Positions 1 through 9,000 of a stretch of DNA of 55,114 bases are shown one piece after another. The stretch comes from an uncultured Acidobacteriia bacterium (GTDB lineage: Bacteria > Acidobacteriota > Terriglobia > Bryobacterales > Bryobacteraceae): positions 1 to 55,114 of the forward strand of contig CAIYVZ010000175.1 in assembly GCA_903929755.1 (NCBI GenBank), read 5' to 3'. Both the position numbers and the translations under genes were made by a program. Numbering within the stretch: position 1 is the stretch's first letter; the number at the start of each line of letters is the position of its first letter. The notes under the pieces were generated by a model. It saw only the letters and a program-made list of their open reading frames with translations, was not told the origin of the DNA and searched no databases.

Positions 1-52
1 ACGTCTTCAGGTGTCTCGTAACGACTCTCAGCATGACTCCGAACCCCCAAAC

Positions 53-79
53 GAAGTCACGCCACAGTCACGTGACTTC
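53..79. repeat. Inverted repeat 3' of tRNA-Lys
   Basis: GAAGTCACG (53-61) and CGTGACTTC (71-79) form a perfect 9-bp stem around a 9-nt loop. The inner part also contains a 12-bp perfect palindrome at 66-77 (AGTCACGTGACT). It lies downstream of the minus-strand tRNA-Lys, so it could help end that transcript. No T tract follows the stem on that strand (a T run sits before it, next to the tRNA), so it is not a canonical terminator. A protein-binding palindrome is the other reading. Nothing else is recognisable in 1-119. Confidence 0.45.
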
Positions 80-119
80 TCGGAACCTCTGTAAGTTGTT
101 CAGAATACTGGAGAAAAAA

Positions 120-195
120 TGGTGAGCCGGGCGGGGCTCGAACCCGCGACCACCGCATTAAAAGTGCGATGCTCTACCAACTGAGCTACCGGCTC
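120..195 (-). tRNA. tRNA-Lys (anticodon UUU)
   Basis: On the minus strand the 7-bp acceptor stem GAGCCGG/CCGGCTC closes a full cloverleaf with the D-arm GCTCAGTTGGTAGAGC, anticodon loop CTTTTAA and T-arm GGTTCGAGCC. The anticodon TTT is at 160-162 of the plus strand, which reads lysine codons AAA/AAG. The discriminator is A and the 3' CCA is encoded (120-122). It is transcribed divergently from tRNA-Leu, 114 bp away. Confidence 0.97.
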
Positions 196-256
196 GCAAT
201 TGTGAATTTTTCGACTCCCGACAAACTGCGCGGAAACGGAAAACAACGGCGTAGTC

Positions 257-287
257 TTAAGATTACCATGCACCCAATTGCTATAAT
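257..287 (+). promoter_or_regulatory. Probable promoter of tRNA-Leu
   Basis: A perfect TATAAT box at 282-287 lies 22 bp before the mature tRNA-Leu, so transcription would begin near 294 and leave a short 5' leader for RNase P to remove. The -35 region is weak (TTAAGA at 257-262, spacing 19). The -10 match is seen directly; its promoter role is inferred. Confidence 0.5.
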
Positions 288-309
288 TCCAACGTCTACT
301 TGACCTCGT

Positions 310-396
310 GCGAACGTGGCGGAATTGGCAGACGCTCTGGATTTAGGTTCCAGCGCCTGAAAGGGCATGGGAGTTCGACCCTCCCCGTTCGCACCA
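310..396 (+). tRNA. tRNA-Leu (anticodon UAG)
   Basis: The acceptor stem GCGAACG/CGTTCGC, the anticodon stem CTGGA/TCCAG with loop TTTAGGT (anticodon TAG at 344-346), a long class-II variable arm and the T-arm GAGTTCGACCCTC are all present. The discriminator is A and CCA is encoded at 394-396. The 87-nt length fits a class-II leucine tRNA, which decodes CUA and other CUN codons. Confidence 0.97.
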
Positions 397-436
397 GTCT
401 TCTGCAAGCCCCCCCAACAGCTATAAGCTATTAGGC

Positions 437-1852
437 ATGACCGAATATCCGATGTGGATCGGCGGCTCAGCCGTCCGGACCGCCACCCCCCGCGCCGTCC
501 AGATCCCCTTTGATGGCAGCATAGCCGGAACCATTTTCGAAGCTGGCCGCGAACAGGTAGACGCCGCCATCGCTGCCGCAGCAGCCGCCGGGCCCGTCAT
601 GCGCGCGCTGACTCGCCATGAACGGTCCTCCATCCTCTACAAAGCCCACAGGCTCCTCGGTGAACGGCGGGAACAGATGGCGCAGGCGGTGGCTTCGGAA
701 TCCGGAAAGCCGATTCGCGAAGCCCGCGTTGAAGTAGATCGTGGCCTCTGCACCCTGCTCTTCTCTGCCGAAGAGGCGAACCGGCTGCACGGCGAAGAAG
801 TCCCCATGGACGCGCACCCCGGTGGCAAGGGCAAGACCGGTCTGCTGATTCGCGAGCCGGTCGGCGTGATCGCCGCCATCACACCCTTCAATTTCCCCCT
901 CAATCTGTCTCTTCACAAGATCGGCCCGGCTATCGCGGGCGGCAACACGGTAGTGCACAAGCCGGCATCGACAACCCCGATCAGCGCTTTGCTGCTGGCG
1001 CAAATCTTTGCCGATGCCGGCCTGCCCTCGGGAGCCCTCAACGTGATCACCGGCCCCGGAGGCGTAATTGGCGACATGCTTTCGTTCGATCCCCGGATCG
1101 CGATGATCACCTTCACCGGTAGCCCCGAGGTGGGTCAGCGCATCCGCAAACTTTCCGGCATGAAGAGGGTGACGCTGGAACTGGGCTCTAACGCGGCTGT
1201 CATCCTGGAGCCGGACGCCGATCTGGACAAAGCAATCCCCAAATGCGTTGCCGGATCGTTCGCGCACTCGGGCCAGGTTTGCATTTCCCTCCAGCGAATC
1301 TTCGCCCACGAGTCGATTCGGGACCAGGTCGCCACCCGGATGGCGGAAATTACCGCGAAGCTCCGGATCGGCCACCCTCTGGAAGATTCGACCGAGGTGA
1401 GTTCCCTCATCACGGAAAACGAAGCCAAACGCATTGAAAGCTGGATCACAGAAGCCACTGCCGGAGGCGCGAAGCTGATTGCGGGCGGCGAGCGCTCCGG
1501 TGCCACCGTCTCCCCCGCGATTCTGACCGATGTGGACCCCGCCGCCAGCCTCTGTGCCCGCGAAGCGTTCGGCCCGGTAGTGGCGGTTAACTCCTACAAG
1601 ACGCTGGATGAAGCGATTGCCATGGTGAATGCCTCCGATTATGGCCTGCAGGCCGGCATGTACACCCGCGACATCGAAAAAGCCTTCCGCGCCGCCCGGG
1701 AATGCCACGTCGGGGGTTTTCATATCAACGAGATCCCGGCCTTCCGGGTGGACCAGATGCCGTACGGCGGGGTAAAGCTCTCGGGTACAGGTCGCGAGGG
1801 CCCGCGCTACGCAGTGGAGGAGATGACGGAACTAAAGCTAATTACCTGGTGA
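437..1852 (+). CDS. NAD(P)-dependent aldehyde dehydrogenase
   Basis: This is a 471-residue aldehyde dehydrogenase superfamily enzyme that oxidises an aldehyde to a carboxylate (or an acyl thioester) with NAD(P)+. The catalytic set is present: Asn152 in FNFPLN, the cofactor lysine Lys175 in VVHKPAS, the general base Glu248 in LELGSNAA, and the nucleophile Cys282 in SGQVCIS. The ELGSNAA and VCISLQR forms resemble the lactaldehyde/phosphonoacetaldehyde and GapN-like subgroups more than betaine aldehyde dehydrogenases, but the substrate cannot be assigned. The ATG at 437 gives a family-length protein with a weak upstream AGG. It starts 40 bp after tRNA-Leu and is followed by the sigma operon after 36 bp. 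Confidence 0.92.
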   Translation: MTEYPMWIGGSAVRTATPRAVQIPFDGSIAGTIFEAGREQVDAAIAAAAAAGPVMRALTRHERSSILYKAHRLLGERREQMAQAVASESGKPIREARVEVDRGLCTLLFSAEEANRLHGEEVPMDAHPGGKGKTGLLIREPVGVIAAITPFNFPLNLSLHKIGPAIAGGNTVVHKPASTTPISALLLAQIFADAGLPSGALNVITGPGGVIGDMLSFDPRIAMITFTGSPEVGQRIRKLSGMKRVTLELGSNAAVILEPDADLDKAIPKCVAGSFAHSGQVCISLQRIFAHESIRDQVATRMAEITAKLRIGHPLEDSTEVSSLITENEAKRIESWITEATAGGAKLIAGGERSGATVSPAILTDVDPAASLCAREAFGPVVAVNSYKTLDEAIAMVNASDYGLQAGMYTRDIEKAFRAARECHVGGFHINEIPAFRVDQMPYGGVKLSGTGREGPRYAVEEMTELKLITW

Positions 1853-1888
1853 CATTTTCATCCTCCTCTCGTCTATTGAATACAGCAG

Positions 1889-2530
1889 GTGGACGACGGA
1901 AAGAAAATGCTGGAAGCTGTCGAAGTTCTGAGTGCCAGGATGGCGCAAACCGAGTCGCAGACAGACGAAGCCGGGTTAATCCGTGCAGCCCAAAAGGGCG
2001 ACCAGGATGCTTTCGAGCGTCTGGTGCGTTCGTACGACCACAGCGTCCTGCGCGTCGCCATGAACCTTCTGCGATCTCCGGACGAGGCGCGCGACGTCTA
2101 TCAGGAGGCCTTTCTGAAGGTCTACCGGAATCTGCATACCTTCCGGTTCGATTGCTCCTTCCATACCTGGCTGTACCGCATTGTCACCAATATCTGTCTG
2201 GACCATCTGCGCCGCCGCAAGGTCCGGCGTGAGGAATCTACTGTTGTTGAGACGTCGGAAGGCGTGGTGGACCGGATGTCGCAACTGGAAGAGGGCGCTC
2301 CGCACGCCGATCCGGAGCGCCAGATGTGGAACCGGCAACTGGGCGGCAAGATTGACCAGGCGCTGGAATCGTTAACGCCGCGCGAGAGGGCGGTTTTCGA
2401 ACTGCGGCATTACGAAGGTCTGCGGCTGCGGGCCATCGGCGAAATGATTGGCACAACGGAGGAGGCCGCCAAGAACTGCCTCTTCCGCGCTACTCAAAAA
2501 ATGAGGGCGAGTCTGGAAGCGTTTGTATGA
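1889..2530 (+). CDS. ECF-type RNA polymerase sigma factor
   Basis: This is a small sigma-70 family factor with sigma region 2 (from about residue 26, including the core-binding and -10 motif VYQEAFLKVYRNL and then FHTWLYRIVTNICLDHLRR) and region 4 (LTPRERAVFELRHYEGL with a helix-turn-helix). It would direct RNA polymerase to a stress or envelope regulon when freed from the anti-sigma factor encoded next. The start is uncertain: the GTG at 1889 is given, but the ATGs at 1907 and 1940 are in frame and would lose only non-conserved residues. Its stop overlaps the next start (ATGA at 2527-2530), so the two products are likely made in a fixed ratio. Confidence 0.93.
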   Translation: MDDGKKMLEAVEVLSARMAQTESQTDEAGLIRAAQKGDQDAFERLVRSYDHSVLRVAMNLLRSPDEARDVYQEAFLKVYRNLHTFRFDCSFHTWLYRIVTNICLDHLRRRKVRREESTVVETSEGVVDRMSQLEEGAPHADPERQMWNRQLGGKIDQALESLTPRERAVFELRHYEGLRLRAIGEMIGTTEEAAKNCLFRATQKMRASLEAFV

Positions 2531-3432
2531 ACTGCAATGAAGTAGTCCGAGAGATCCCCCCTTACTGCTACGGCGAAGTCTCCCCGGCAATTGAGGAGAC
2601 GCTGGAAGCGCACCTCGCTGATTGCCCCGCCTGCACCCGTGAACTGGCGAAGCACAGGAAGTTTCTCACCAGAATGGATGAGCGCGCCGAGATGCCGGAC
2701 ACCGGGATGCTGGCCTCATGCCGCACCGACCTCCGGACGGCGATCTCCAGGGTTCCCGCGCCAGTTGCAACCAACTGGCTGGAGTCCTTCCGTAATCTTT
2801 GGCAGCTCAACATCCCGTTTCGCGTTCCAGTTGGCGCGATGGCCCTGGTCGCCCTTGGTTTCTTCGCCGCCCGCGTCACCCCCGAGCGATTTGGCGGCAT
2901 GAAAGCAGGGCTCTCCGAGCCGATGTTCTCGAATGTTCGCTCCGTAGAGCCTGACGCCTCGGGGCAGGTCCGCATCTCCGTAGACGAAGTCCATCGCCGG
3001 ATGGTGAGCGGGGCGCTTGGCGACGCGAACATCCAGCAGCTTCTCCTTGAAGCCGCCCGGGAAGAAAATAACCCCGGTGTCCGCGTGGAATCGATCGGGT
3101 TGCTCAAGAATAATGTTGATTCCGAGGAGGTCCGCAACGCCCTGCTCGATGCGCTGACCCGCGACCAGAATCCGGGCGTTCGCCTGAAGGCGCTGGAAGG
3201 TCTGCGCCCCTATGCGGGCAACAAAGACGTGCGCAAGACCCTTGCCTCGGTCCTGGTGAAAGACGAGAATGCGGGAGTCCGCGTGCAGGCCATCGATCTT
3301 CTCACCACTCACCGTGACGATTCCATCGTCGGCGCGCTCCAGAATGCTCTGCAGTACGAAGACAATACCTACGTTCGGGCGCAGTGCGAACGCCTGCTGG
3401 CCGAAATGAAGGCGTCTGTCGGAACGTACTAA
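2527..3432 (+). CDS. Anti-sigma factor: zinc finger, membrane segment, HEAT repeats
   Basis: The 301-residue protein begins with a zf-HC2/ZAS anti-sigma domain: Cys3, then His29-x3-Cys33-x2-Cys36, the zinc-binding set that typically clamps an ECF sigma factor. A single hydrophobic stretch at about residues 96-116 should cross the inner membrane. The C-terminal part (about 165-295) is a run of HEAT-like repeats, with the recurrent pattern NPGVRVESIGLL, NPGVRLKALEGL and NAGVRVQAIDLL. By topology this part would be periplasmic, so it may be the sensory or partner-binding part. It overlaps the sigma gene by 4 bases and is followed after 9 bases by an exported protein. The HEAT module is unusual for small anti-sigma factors. 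Confidence 0.88.
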   Translation: MNCNEVVREIPPYCYGEVSPAIEETLEAHLADCPACTRELAKHRKFLTRMDERAEMPDTGMLASCRTDLRTAISRVPAPVATNWLESFRNLWQLNIPFRVPVGAMALVALGFFAARVTPERFGGMKAGLSEPMFSNVRSVEPDASGQVRISVDEVHRRMVSGALGDANIQQLLLEAAREENNPGVRVESIGLLKNNVDSEEVRNALLDALTRDQNPGVRLKALEGLRPYAGNKDVRKTLASVLVKDENAGVRVQAIDLLTTHRDDSIVGALQNALQYEDNTYVRAQCERLLAEMKASVGTY

Positions 3433-3441
3433 CCGCAAATC

Positions 3442-4560
3442 GTGTACCAGATCTCCATCGCACTCCTGTGCGCCGCGTCCGTAGTGTGTGCAGCTGACGG
3501 CATACAGGTGGAACGGGAAGGCGGCCTTTGGCGCGTCCGTGTCACCGGCAGTCTGCCCCCCGTCAGCCGCGTCGTCGCCGACAGTGAATTGAAGGTTCGC
3601 GGCCAGGCTTCCGGGGCGTCCCGCTACGTTATCTCCGCCAGGGTGAACGCGACCAACGAGGCGCAGGCCCGCCAGTTTGCGCGCAGCGTCGCCTCCGTCC
3701 GGCTGATGGGCGACACTGTCGTCTTCAAGGGTCCAGGCAACGTAGATCTCGAAATTCCCCGCGCAACTCGCTATCTGAACCTCGCCAGCGAAGAAGGCGG
3801 GATCGACGCCGCCGATATTGACGGTTCGGTGCTCGCCCAAACCGTAGCGGGCCGCATTGCCCTGGACCGTATCGCGGGCGACGTGGAAATCCGCTCGAAC
3901 GGTGGAGCCACCTCCCTCGGTCGCATCGGTGGCATCGTTAAATGCTATTCGGGAGGCGGTTCCATCCGGGCAATTCACATCAACGGTCAGGCGTTCTTCG
4001 AAACCAATGGCGGTGATATCGTCCTCGGTGAGGTGGTGGGAGCCATTCGTGCTTTTACGGGCGGCGGCGGCATCCAGATCGAGCAGGCAGGCGCCGCCGT
4101 CTTTGCCGGAACCTCCGGCGGCCCCATCGCCATTTTGCGCGCCCTTGGCATGGTGGTGGCTCAAAGCACGGCGGGCCCCATTCATATTGGTTCGGCACCC
4201 TCGGTGGAATGCCAAAGCGGCGGCGGCACTATTCGCCTGAACAACGTTGCCGGCGCGATGAGGGCTATCACGGGAAGGGGCAGTGTAATTGCCGACGTAA
4301 TCCGCGGCCGCCGACTGGAAGATTCCTTTCTTTCCACGGGTGCTGGTGACATTTCGGTCCTGCTGCCGTCAGATATGGGTGTAACGGTAGATGCGGAAAT
4401 GAGCGGCACGCAGCTCCCTGGTGCCATTATTTCCGACTACCCGGATCTGCGGGCCGTCATCGGACGAACGTCGGTAACCGCACGCGGCGCAATCAATGGT
4501 GGCGGGTCCACGCTTCGGTTGCGCGCGTCCGGCGGACGGATTCTGATCAGGAAAAAATAA
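3442..4560 (+). CDS. Exported beta-helix-like protein (DUF4097-like)
   Basis: The 372-residue product has a cleavable-looking signal peptide (hydrophobic residues 3-17, ending VVCAADG). The rest is a long series of glycine-rich beta strands with repeated motifs such as SNGGATSLGRIGG, YSGGGSIRAI, ETNGGDIVLGEV and FTGGGGIQIEQ. This is the pattern of DUF4097-type polypeptides predicted to fold as a right-handed beta-helix. The molecular function is not known. The start is GTG at 3442, 9 bases after the anti-sigma stop, and the PDZ gene follows after 7 bases. Co-transcription suggests it acts at the envelope within the sigma regulon. Confidence 0.72.
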   Translation: MYQISIALLCAASVVCAADGIQVEREGGLWRVRVTGSLPPVSRVVADSELKVRGQASGASRYVISARVNATNEAQARQFARSVASVRLMGDTVVFKGPGNVDLEIPRATRYLNLASEEGGIDAADIDGSVLAQTVAGRIALDRIAGDVEIRSNGGATSLGRIGGIVKCYSGGGSIRAIHINGQAFFETNGGDIVLGEVVGAIRAFTGGGGIQIEQAGAAVFAGTSGGPIAILRALGMVVAQSTAGPIHIGSAPSVECQSGGGTIRLNNVAGAMRAITGRGSVIADVIRGRRLEDSFLSTGAGDISVLLPSDMGVTVDAEMSGTQLPGAIISDYPDLRAVIGRTSVTARGAINGGGSTLRLRASGGRILIRKK

Positions 4561-4567
4561 CGGAGAG

Positions 4568-5419
4568 ATGATGATGTTCTGGAAGCAAACAGTTTTGGCA
4601 CTCGCGGCGATGGCCGCTTTCGAGACACTGGGGCTGGCGCAGAGCCCACCCCAACCGCCCGCGCCCCCCGCCGCTCCGCGCGCCATGCGTGGCCGGTCCA
4701 TTGTGACTCAGTCGATGGCGAAGCGCGGTTATCTGGGCGTAGGTGTTGTGGAAATTACCCCGGAACGGGCGAAGGCCCTGAAACTTGCCTCAGATTCGGG
4801 CGTGGAAGTGAAACGTGTTGACGAAAACAGCCCAGCCTCCAAGGCCGGTTTGAAGGAAAACGACGTGATTCTGGAGCTCAATGGCCAGAAGGTGGACGAA
4901 GTGGAGCAGTTCGTGAAGACTATCGGAGAAAGCGCTCCGGGCTCGAAGATTGAGATGGCCGTGTGGCGCAACGCCGCGAAGCAAAATCTGACGGCCACAC
5001 TGGAATCCCGGCGGGTGATGGCAATGATGCTTCCCGCCACACCCTTTGAGGGCGGCATGCTTGCCCCTCGGGCGCTGGAAGATATCTGGCCGCCAGCGAT
5101 GGTGAGTGATGCTCCCAGGGTGGGTTTTGAGGGAGAAATGCTGACTCCGCAACTGGCTGAGTTCTTCGGCGTGAAGGAAGGCGTTCTGGTTCGTACCGTG
5201 AACGCCAAATCGGCGGCTGAGAAAGCTGGCCTGAAGGCCGGCGATGTGGTCACCAGAGTGAACGGGACTCCTGTCTCCAGCCCTCGCGAGGTCTCCTCCA
5301 TGCTGCGCGTCAGCCGCAAGACCGCGTCCATCACGGTGATGCGGAACCATAAGGAGCTGACCCTGAATGTGGAAGTTGCCGATGACCGAATGCCGTCTCC
5401 CGACCGCCTCGTGCTGTAA
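4568..5419 (+). CDS. Exported protein with two PDZ domains
   Basis: The 283-residue product has a signal peptide (about residues 1-24), a proline-rich linker (SPPQPPAPPAAP), PDZ domain 1 at about 54-146 (GYLGVGVVEI, then AGLKENDVILELNGQKV) and PDZ domain 2 at about 185-275 (AGLKAGDVVTRVNGTPV). There is no trypsin-like protease domain, so this is not a full DegP/HtrA protease but a peptide-binding adaptor of the same PDZ type. Three ATGs stand in tandem at 4568, 4571 and 4574 behind GGAGAG, so the exact start is undecided. As last gene of the sigma/anti-sigma operon it may bind envelope protein termini, perhaps as part of stress sensing (inference). Confidence 0.85.
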   Translation: MMMFWKQTVLALAAMAAFETLGLAQSPPQPPAPPAAPRAMRGRSIVTQSMAKRGYLGVGVVEITPERAKALKLASDSGVEVKRVDENSPASKAGLKENDVILELNGQKVDEVEQFVKTIGESAPGSKIEMAVWRNAAKQNLTATLESRRVMAMMLPATPFEGGMLAPRALEDIWPPAMVSDAPRVGFEGEMLTPQLAEFFGVKEGVLVRTVNAKSAAEKAGLKAGDVVTRVNGTPVSSPREVSSMLRVSRKTASITVMRNHKELTLNVEVADDRMPSPDRLVL

Positions 5420-5500
5420 CCAAAACAGCACCGAATATTAACTCCGCCGCAGAATAAATGTGGCGCGTATGTTATTTCTTTGAGCTAGAATTGTGAAGCT

Positions 5501-5971
5501 ATGTCCACACAAATCGAAACCCTCATTGAGGAATGGGAACGCGCTAAGCTGGGCGCGCAGGATTACCTCGATGCCATGCCAGAGGAAGGCTTTGCCTTTC
5601 AGCCTGTTCCAGAAGTTCTGTCCTTCGCCGGCCAGTTTCTGCACCTCAGTTACGCGAACTATCGGTTCGCCGCTGTGGGGGCAAACAGCCCGGCAGCACA
5701 ACTGAACGAAGGCCCCGCAGACAAGAATCCAGAACTGCAATCGAAAGCTGCGACAACAGCCTACACGCTCGCTGCCTACGACTACATGATTGCAGCCATC
5801 AAAGCGATGGACCCCGCCACGCTCGACGAAGAAGTCCTCTTCGTCCGCTGGACACTACCCCGCCGGGTCGTCCTGGCGAAGGGCCTGGAGCATCAGGTCC
5901 ACCACCGTGGCCAGGCCGCCGTCTACTTCCGGCTGCAGGGCATCAAGCCGCCACTGGAAAAACTCTTCTAG
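5501..5971 (+). CDS. DinB-family protein
   Basis: This 156-residue protein is a four-helix DinB/YfiT-like member. The metal-binding histidine pattern is visible: a histidine in the second helix (FLHLSYAN) and the pair in LEHQVHHRGQAAVYFRLQG near the C-terminus. The family includes metal-dependent enzymes and thiol-dependent transferases (bacillithiol or mycothiol S-transferases), but the substrate here is unknown. The ATG at 5501 lacks a strong ribosome-binding site. It converges with the TonB receptor gene across a shared terminator. Two more DinB-like genes occur at 16690 and 42822. Confidence 0.85.
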   Translation: MSTQIETLIEEWERAKLGAQDYLDAMPEEGFAFQPVPEVLSFAGQFLHLSYANYRFAAVGANSPAAQLNEGPADKNPELQSKAATTAYTLAAYDYMIAAIKAMDPATLDEEVLFVRWTLPRRVVLAKGLEHQVHHRGQAAVYFRLQGIKPPLEKLF

Positions 5972-5991
5972 AAAACTAGTCGCGTTCATAC

Positions 5992-6032
5992 AAAAAGGCC
6001 CGCCCGGGCATTTCTGCCGGGCGGGCCTTTTT
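5992..6032. terminator. Bidirectional rho-independent terminator
   Basis: A long perfect GC-rich stem (AAAAAGGCCCGCCCGG and its complement) around a short loop, flanked by A and T runs, lies between the convergent DinB and TonB-receptor genes. The T run on each strand lets it end both transcripts. Confidence 0.92.
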
Positions 6033-6050
6033 ACATTTGTATCGTTTCGC

Positions 6051-9000
6051 TTAAAAGTACAGGCGGAGCGAGAGTTGCATATTGCGGACGTCACCCGTCT
6101 TGCTGGTGATCTTTCCGAAGTTGCTGCTGGTCGGGTCGGTGGTGATGCCGCCCCAGTTGGGGTGGTTGAAAGCGTTGAACGCTTCCGCACGGAACTGGAA
6201 GCCAACCTTTTCGTTAACCGGGAACTTCTTGAACAGACCCAGGTTCACGTTGTTGAAGCCGGGGTTGTAGATCATGTCGCGGATCCCGGCCTGGTGATTG
6301 AAGGTGCCCGCAGCAGGCTGCGTGAACAGCTTGTTGCCGCTGGCGTCGGTCGGCTGAATCCAGTAATTCTGGTCACTGGAGTTCAACACGATCTGCCTGG
6401 TGTAGTTAAGAGGCGCGCCGCTGTAGACCCAGTACTGGCCGATACCGCCAGCCAGGCTGCCGTCGAGGCCAACGCCGGCATAGTCGGTGCCGCGTCCAAC
6501 GGAGGTCGGGGTGCCGGTTTGCCTCTGGACAATGCCGGATACCTGCCAGCCGCCCAGTGCTTTGCCCAACATGTCGTTGCGGCCGTGGAAGATGGGCAAC
6601 TCGTACATGAAGTTGGCGATAAACACGTGGCGAGCATCAAACTCCGAGGGACCCCAGAGGTTGCCCGCATAGTAGGTGTCAGGAATGATGTCGCGCTGGT
6701 TGGAGCCGTTGTCCATGCTCTTGGAGAGCGTGTACGCCGCGCCGAAGAGGAGACCCTTCGACAGGCGGCGGTTCCAGGAAACCTGCAACGAGTTGTAGCG
6801 AGAGCTGGCAACGTTGTCGGTTTCGCGGATCGAGTTGTAGCCCTTGTAGGGGCGGAGGGCGTCAATGTTGACGCCGGGGTTGGCGAGGATGGTGGCAATC
6901 GTCGGCTGGTTGATGTTGGACTCGCGCTGCTGGTGCAGACCGCGGCGACCGACATAAGCGACCGAGACGATTGAGTTTAGCGGCATTTCGCGCTCAACCG
7001 TGAAGTTCCAGTTCCACGCTTCCGGATTCTTGAAATCGCGGCTCTGGGTGGTCACGGTCAGGGGCAGGGCGTTGGCGCTTGTGCCACCTGGATTGTCGGC
7101 GTTGCCGAACGAAACGTTGGCAGTCGGCTGGAAGGGCGGGTTACCGCCCAGGAAGACCGAGTCGCTAACGCCCAGACGGGTGTAGTAGCGGCCGCCGCCT
7201 GCGCGGATGACCGTCTTCGGGTTCAGGTTGTACGCAAGACCCAGACGAGGCTGGATCTGGTTCCACTGAATCTTCGAGAAGTAGTTCGGGTACTTACCGC
7301 CGCGGAACAGGTAGTCGAGCGACGAGTTGCCGGCTTCGGGGAAGCGACCCTTCGCGGAGTCGGGCCAGCCGTTGCCAGGGATAACCATGCCGTTGTAGCG
7401 GTCACCGGAGCCGGGCAGGATGGTGCCGGTCTTCGGATCAACCTTCACAGCCTGGGCCGGGTCATACAGAACCGGGTCGAACGCGATCATGTTGCCCCAA
7501 AGAGCGTGGTACGGAACGATCACGGTGTAGCGGAAACCCCAGTTCACGGTCAGCTTGGAGTTGACTTTCCAGTTGTCCTGAACAAAGGGTTCGTAGGAAG
7601 CGCCGCGGAAAATCGTGTAAGCGCGCTGACCGAGTTCGGAGTAGCTGTCGAACAGACCGAGGGCGGTGTTGGCGATCGCGTTACCGGTACCGGGCTGGCC
7701 CGAGCGGGTATCGGTGAAGGCAAACTGGCCGTTCTGGTTATTGGTGCAGGTGGGGCAGGCGCTGACGTTGATTTCGTCGTTGTCGTTTTCACCCGAGCGC
7801 TCGAAGTAGAAACCGAACTTGAAGGTGTGGTTGCTCTTCACCCAGGTCAGGCTGTCCGTGAACGTGTAGATCGGGCCCGTGGAGTGTGACGGATACGGGT
7901 TGCCGGTCAGACCGTTCAGACCCGTGATATTCGCCGTCGGAATACGGGTGGGGATCAGCTTGCCGGTCGGGAAAATGTACGGATAGTTGATGCCGGCCTT
8001 GGTACGGTCGAAGAAGTTGGCGCCGTCCACAGGAATGTAAACGTCGTCCAGCGAAACCGTCGCGATGGCTTCGTTCACCATCGTCGGGCTAATCGTCCAG
8101 ACGTGATCCAGAGAGTTGGTCTGGTTCGGACGATTGAAGAACTTCGGCGTCTCCGTGGGGGTACCGTCGAGTGGCTGGTATTCCCAGAAGGCGAAATTGT
8201 TGCGGCGGAACTGCAGGCGCTGTTTGTCGTTGATATTGTAGTCAGCCGACAGGGTATCTTTGCGCTGGTTCTGCGGGTGCTGCGCGGTGATGTAGTAGTT
8301 GGCAGTGCCGCCGACGGAGCCGACGGGCTGATTCGCCACAGGGTAGGCCTTCAGGATGCCGGAGCCATTCTGGCTAACCTGGCTGGTCGGGATGATGTTG
8401 CCCGGGTAGACATTGCCGCTGGTCGGGTCCTTGACATTGACCACTTTGCCGAGAATGTTGAGTGGAGTGTTGGTCAGCAGTTCGCTGAAGTTCCCCGTAC
8501 GCATCAGGGCAGTAGGAACAGTCCAGGTAGCGCTGTCGGTGAAACGGTAGCGAACCCACTCCTGGCCAAAGTACCAGAAGAACTTGCTCTTGTCGGAGTT
8601 GATCTTGCCAGGCCAGTAGGCCGGGCCACCGATGTTGTAGCCGAACTGGTTGTAACGGACGGGCGCGGCGAAGTTCTGACCGCTGGTGTGGTTGCGAGCC
8701 CACGTATTGGCATTGAAGATGTCGTTGCGGACATATTCATAGGCAGCGCCGTGGAAATCCTTACCGCCGGGCTTGGTGATGATGCGGATCTGCGCGCCGG
8801 AGGTGCGGCCGAATTCGGCGGAGTAGGCTGCCGTCAGGATCTGCACTTCCGAGGTGGAGTCCACGTCCGCGGCGCCGAGGCTGGTGCCGTTCGAGCGGGT
8901 ACGGGTTGCGGGAGCACCGTCATAAGTAATCAGGTTTTCCGGATTACGCGAACCGTTGAAGTTCGACGGACCCTGGGTGAAGTTGAAGCTCAGACCCGAC

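Noticed and set aside
467-1723. 418-codon minus-strand frame inside the aldehyde dehydrogenase gene
   Set aside because: It is composed of low-complexity shadow sequence without known motifs, while the plus strand has all catalytic residues of the dehydrogenase.
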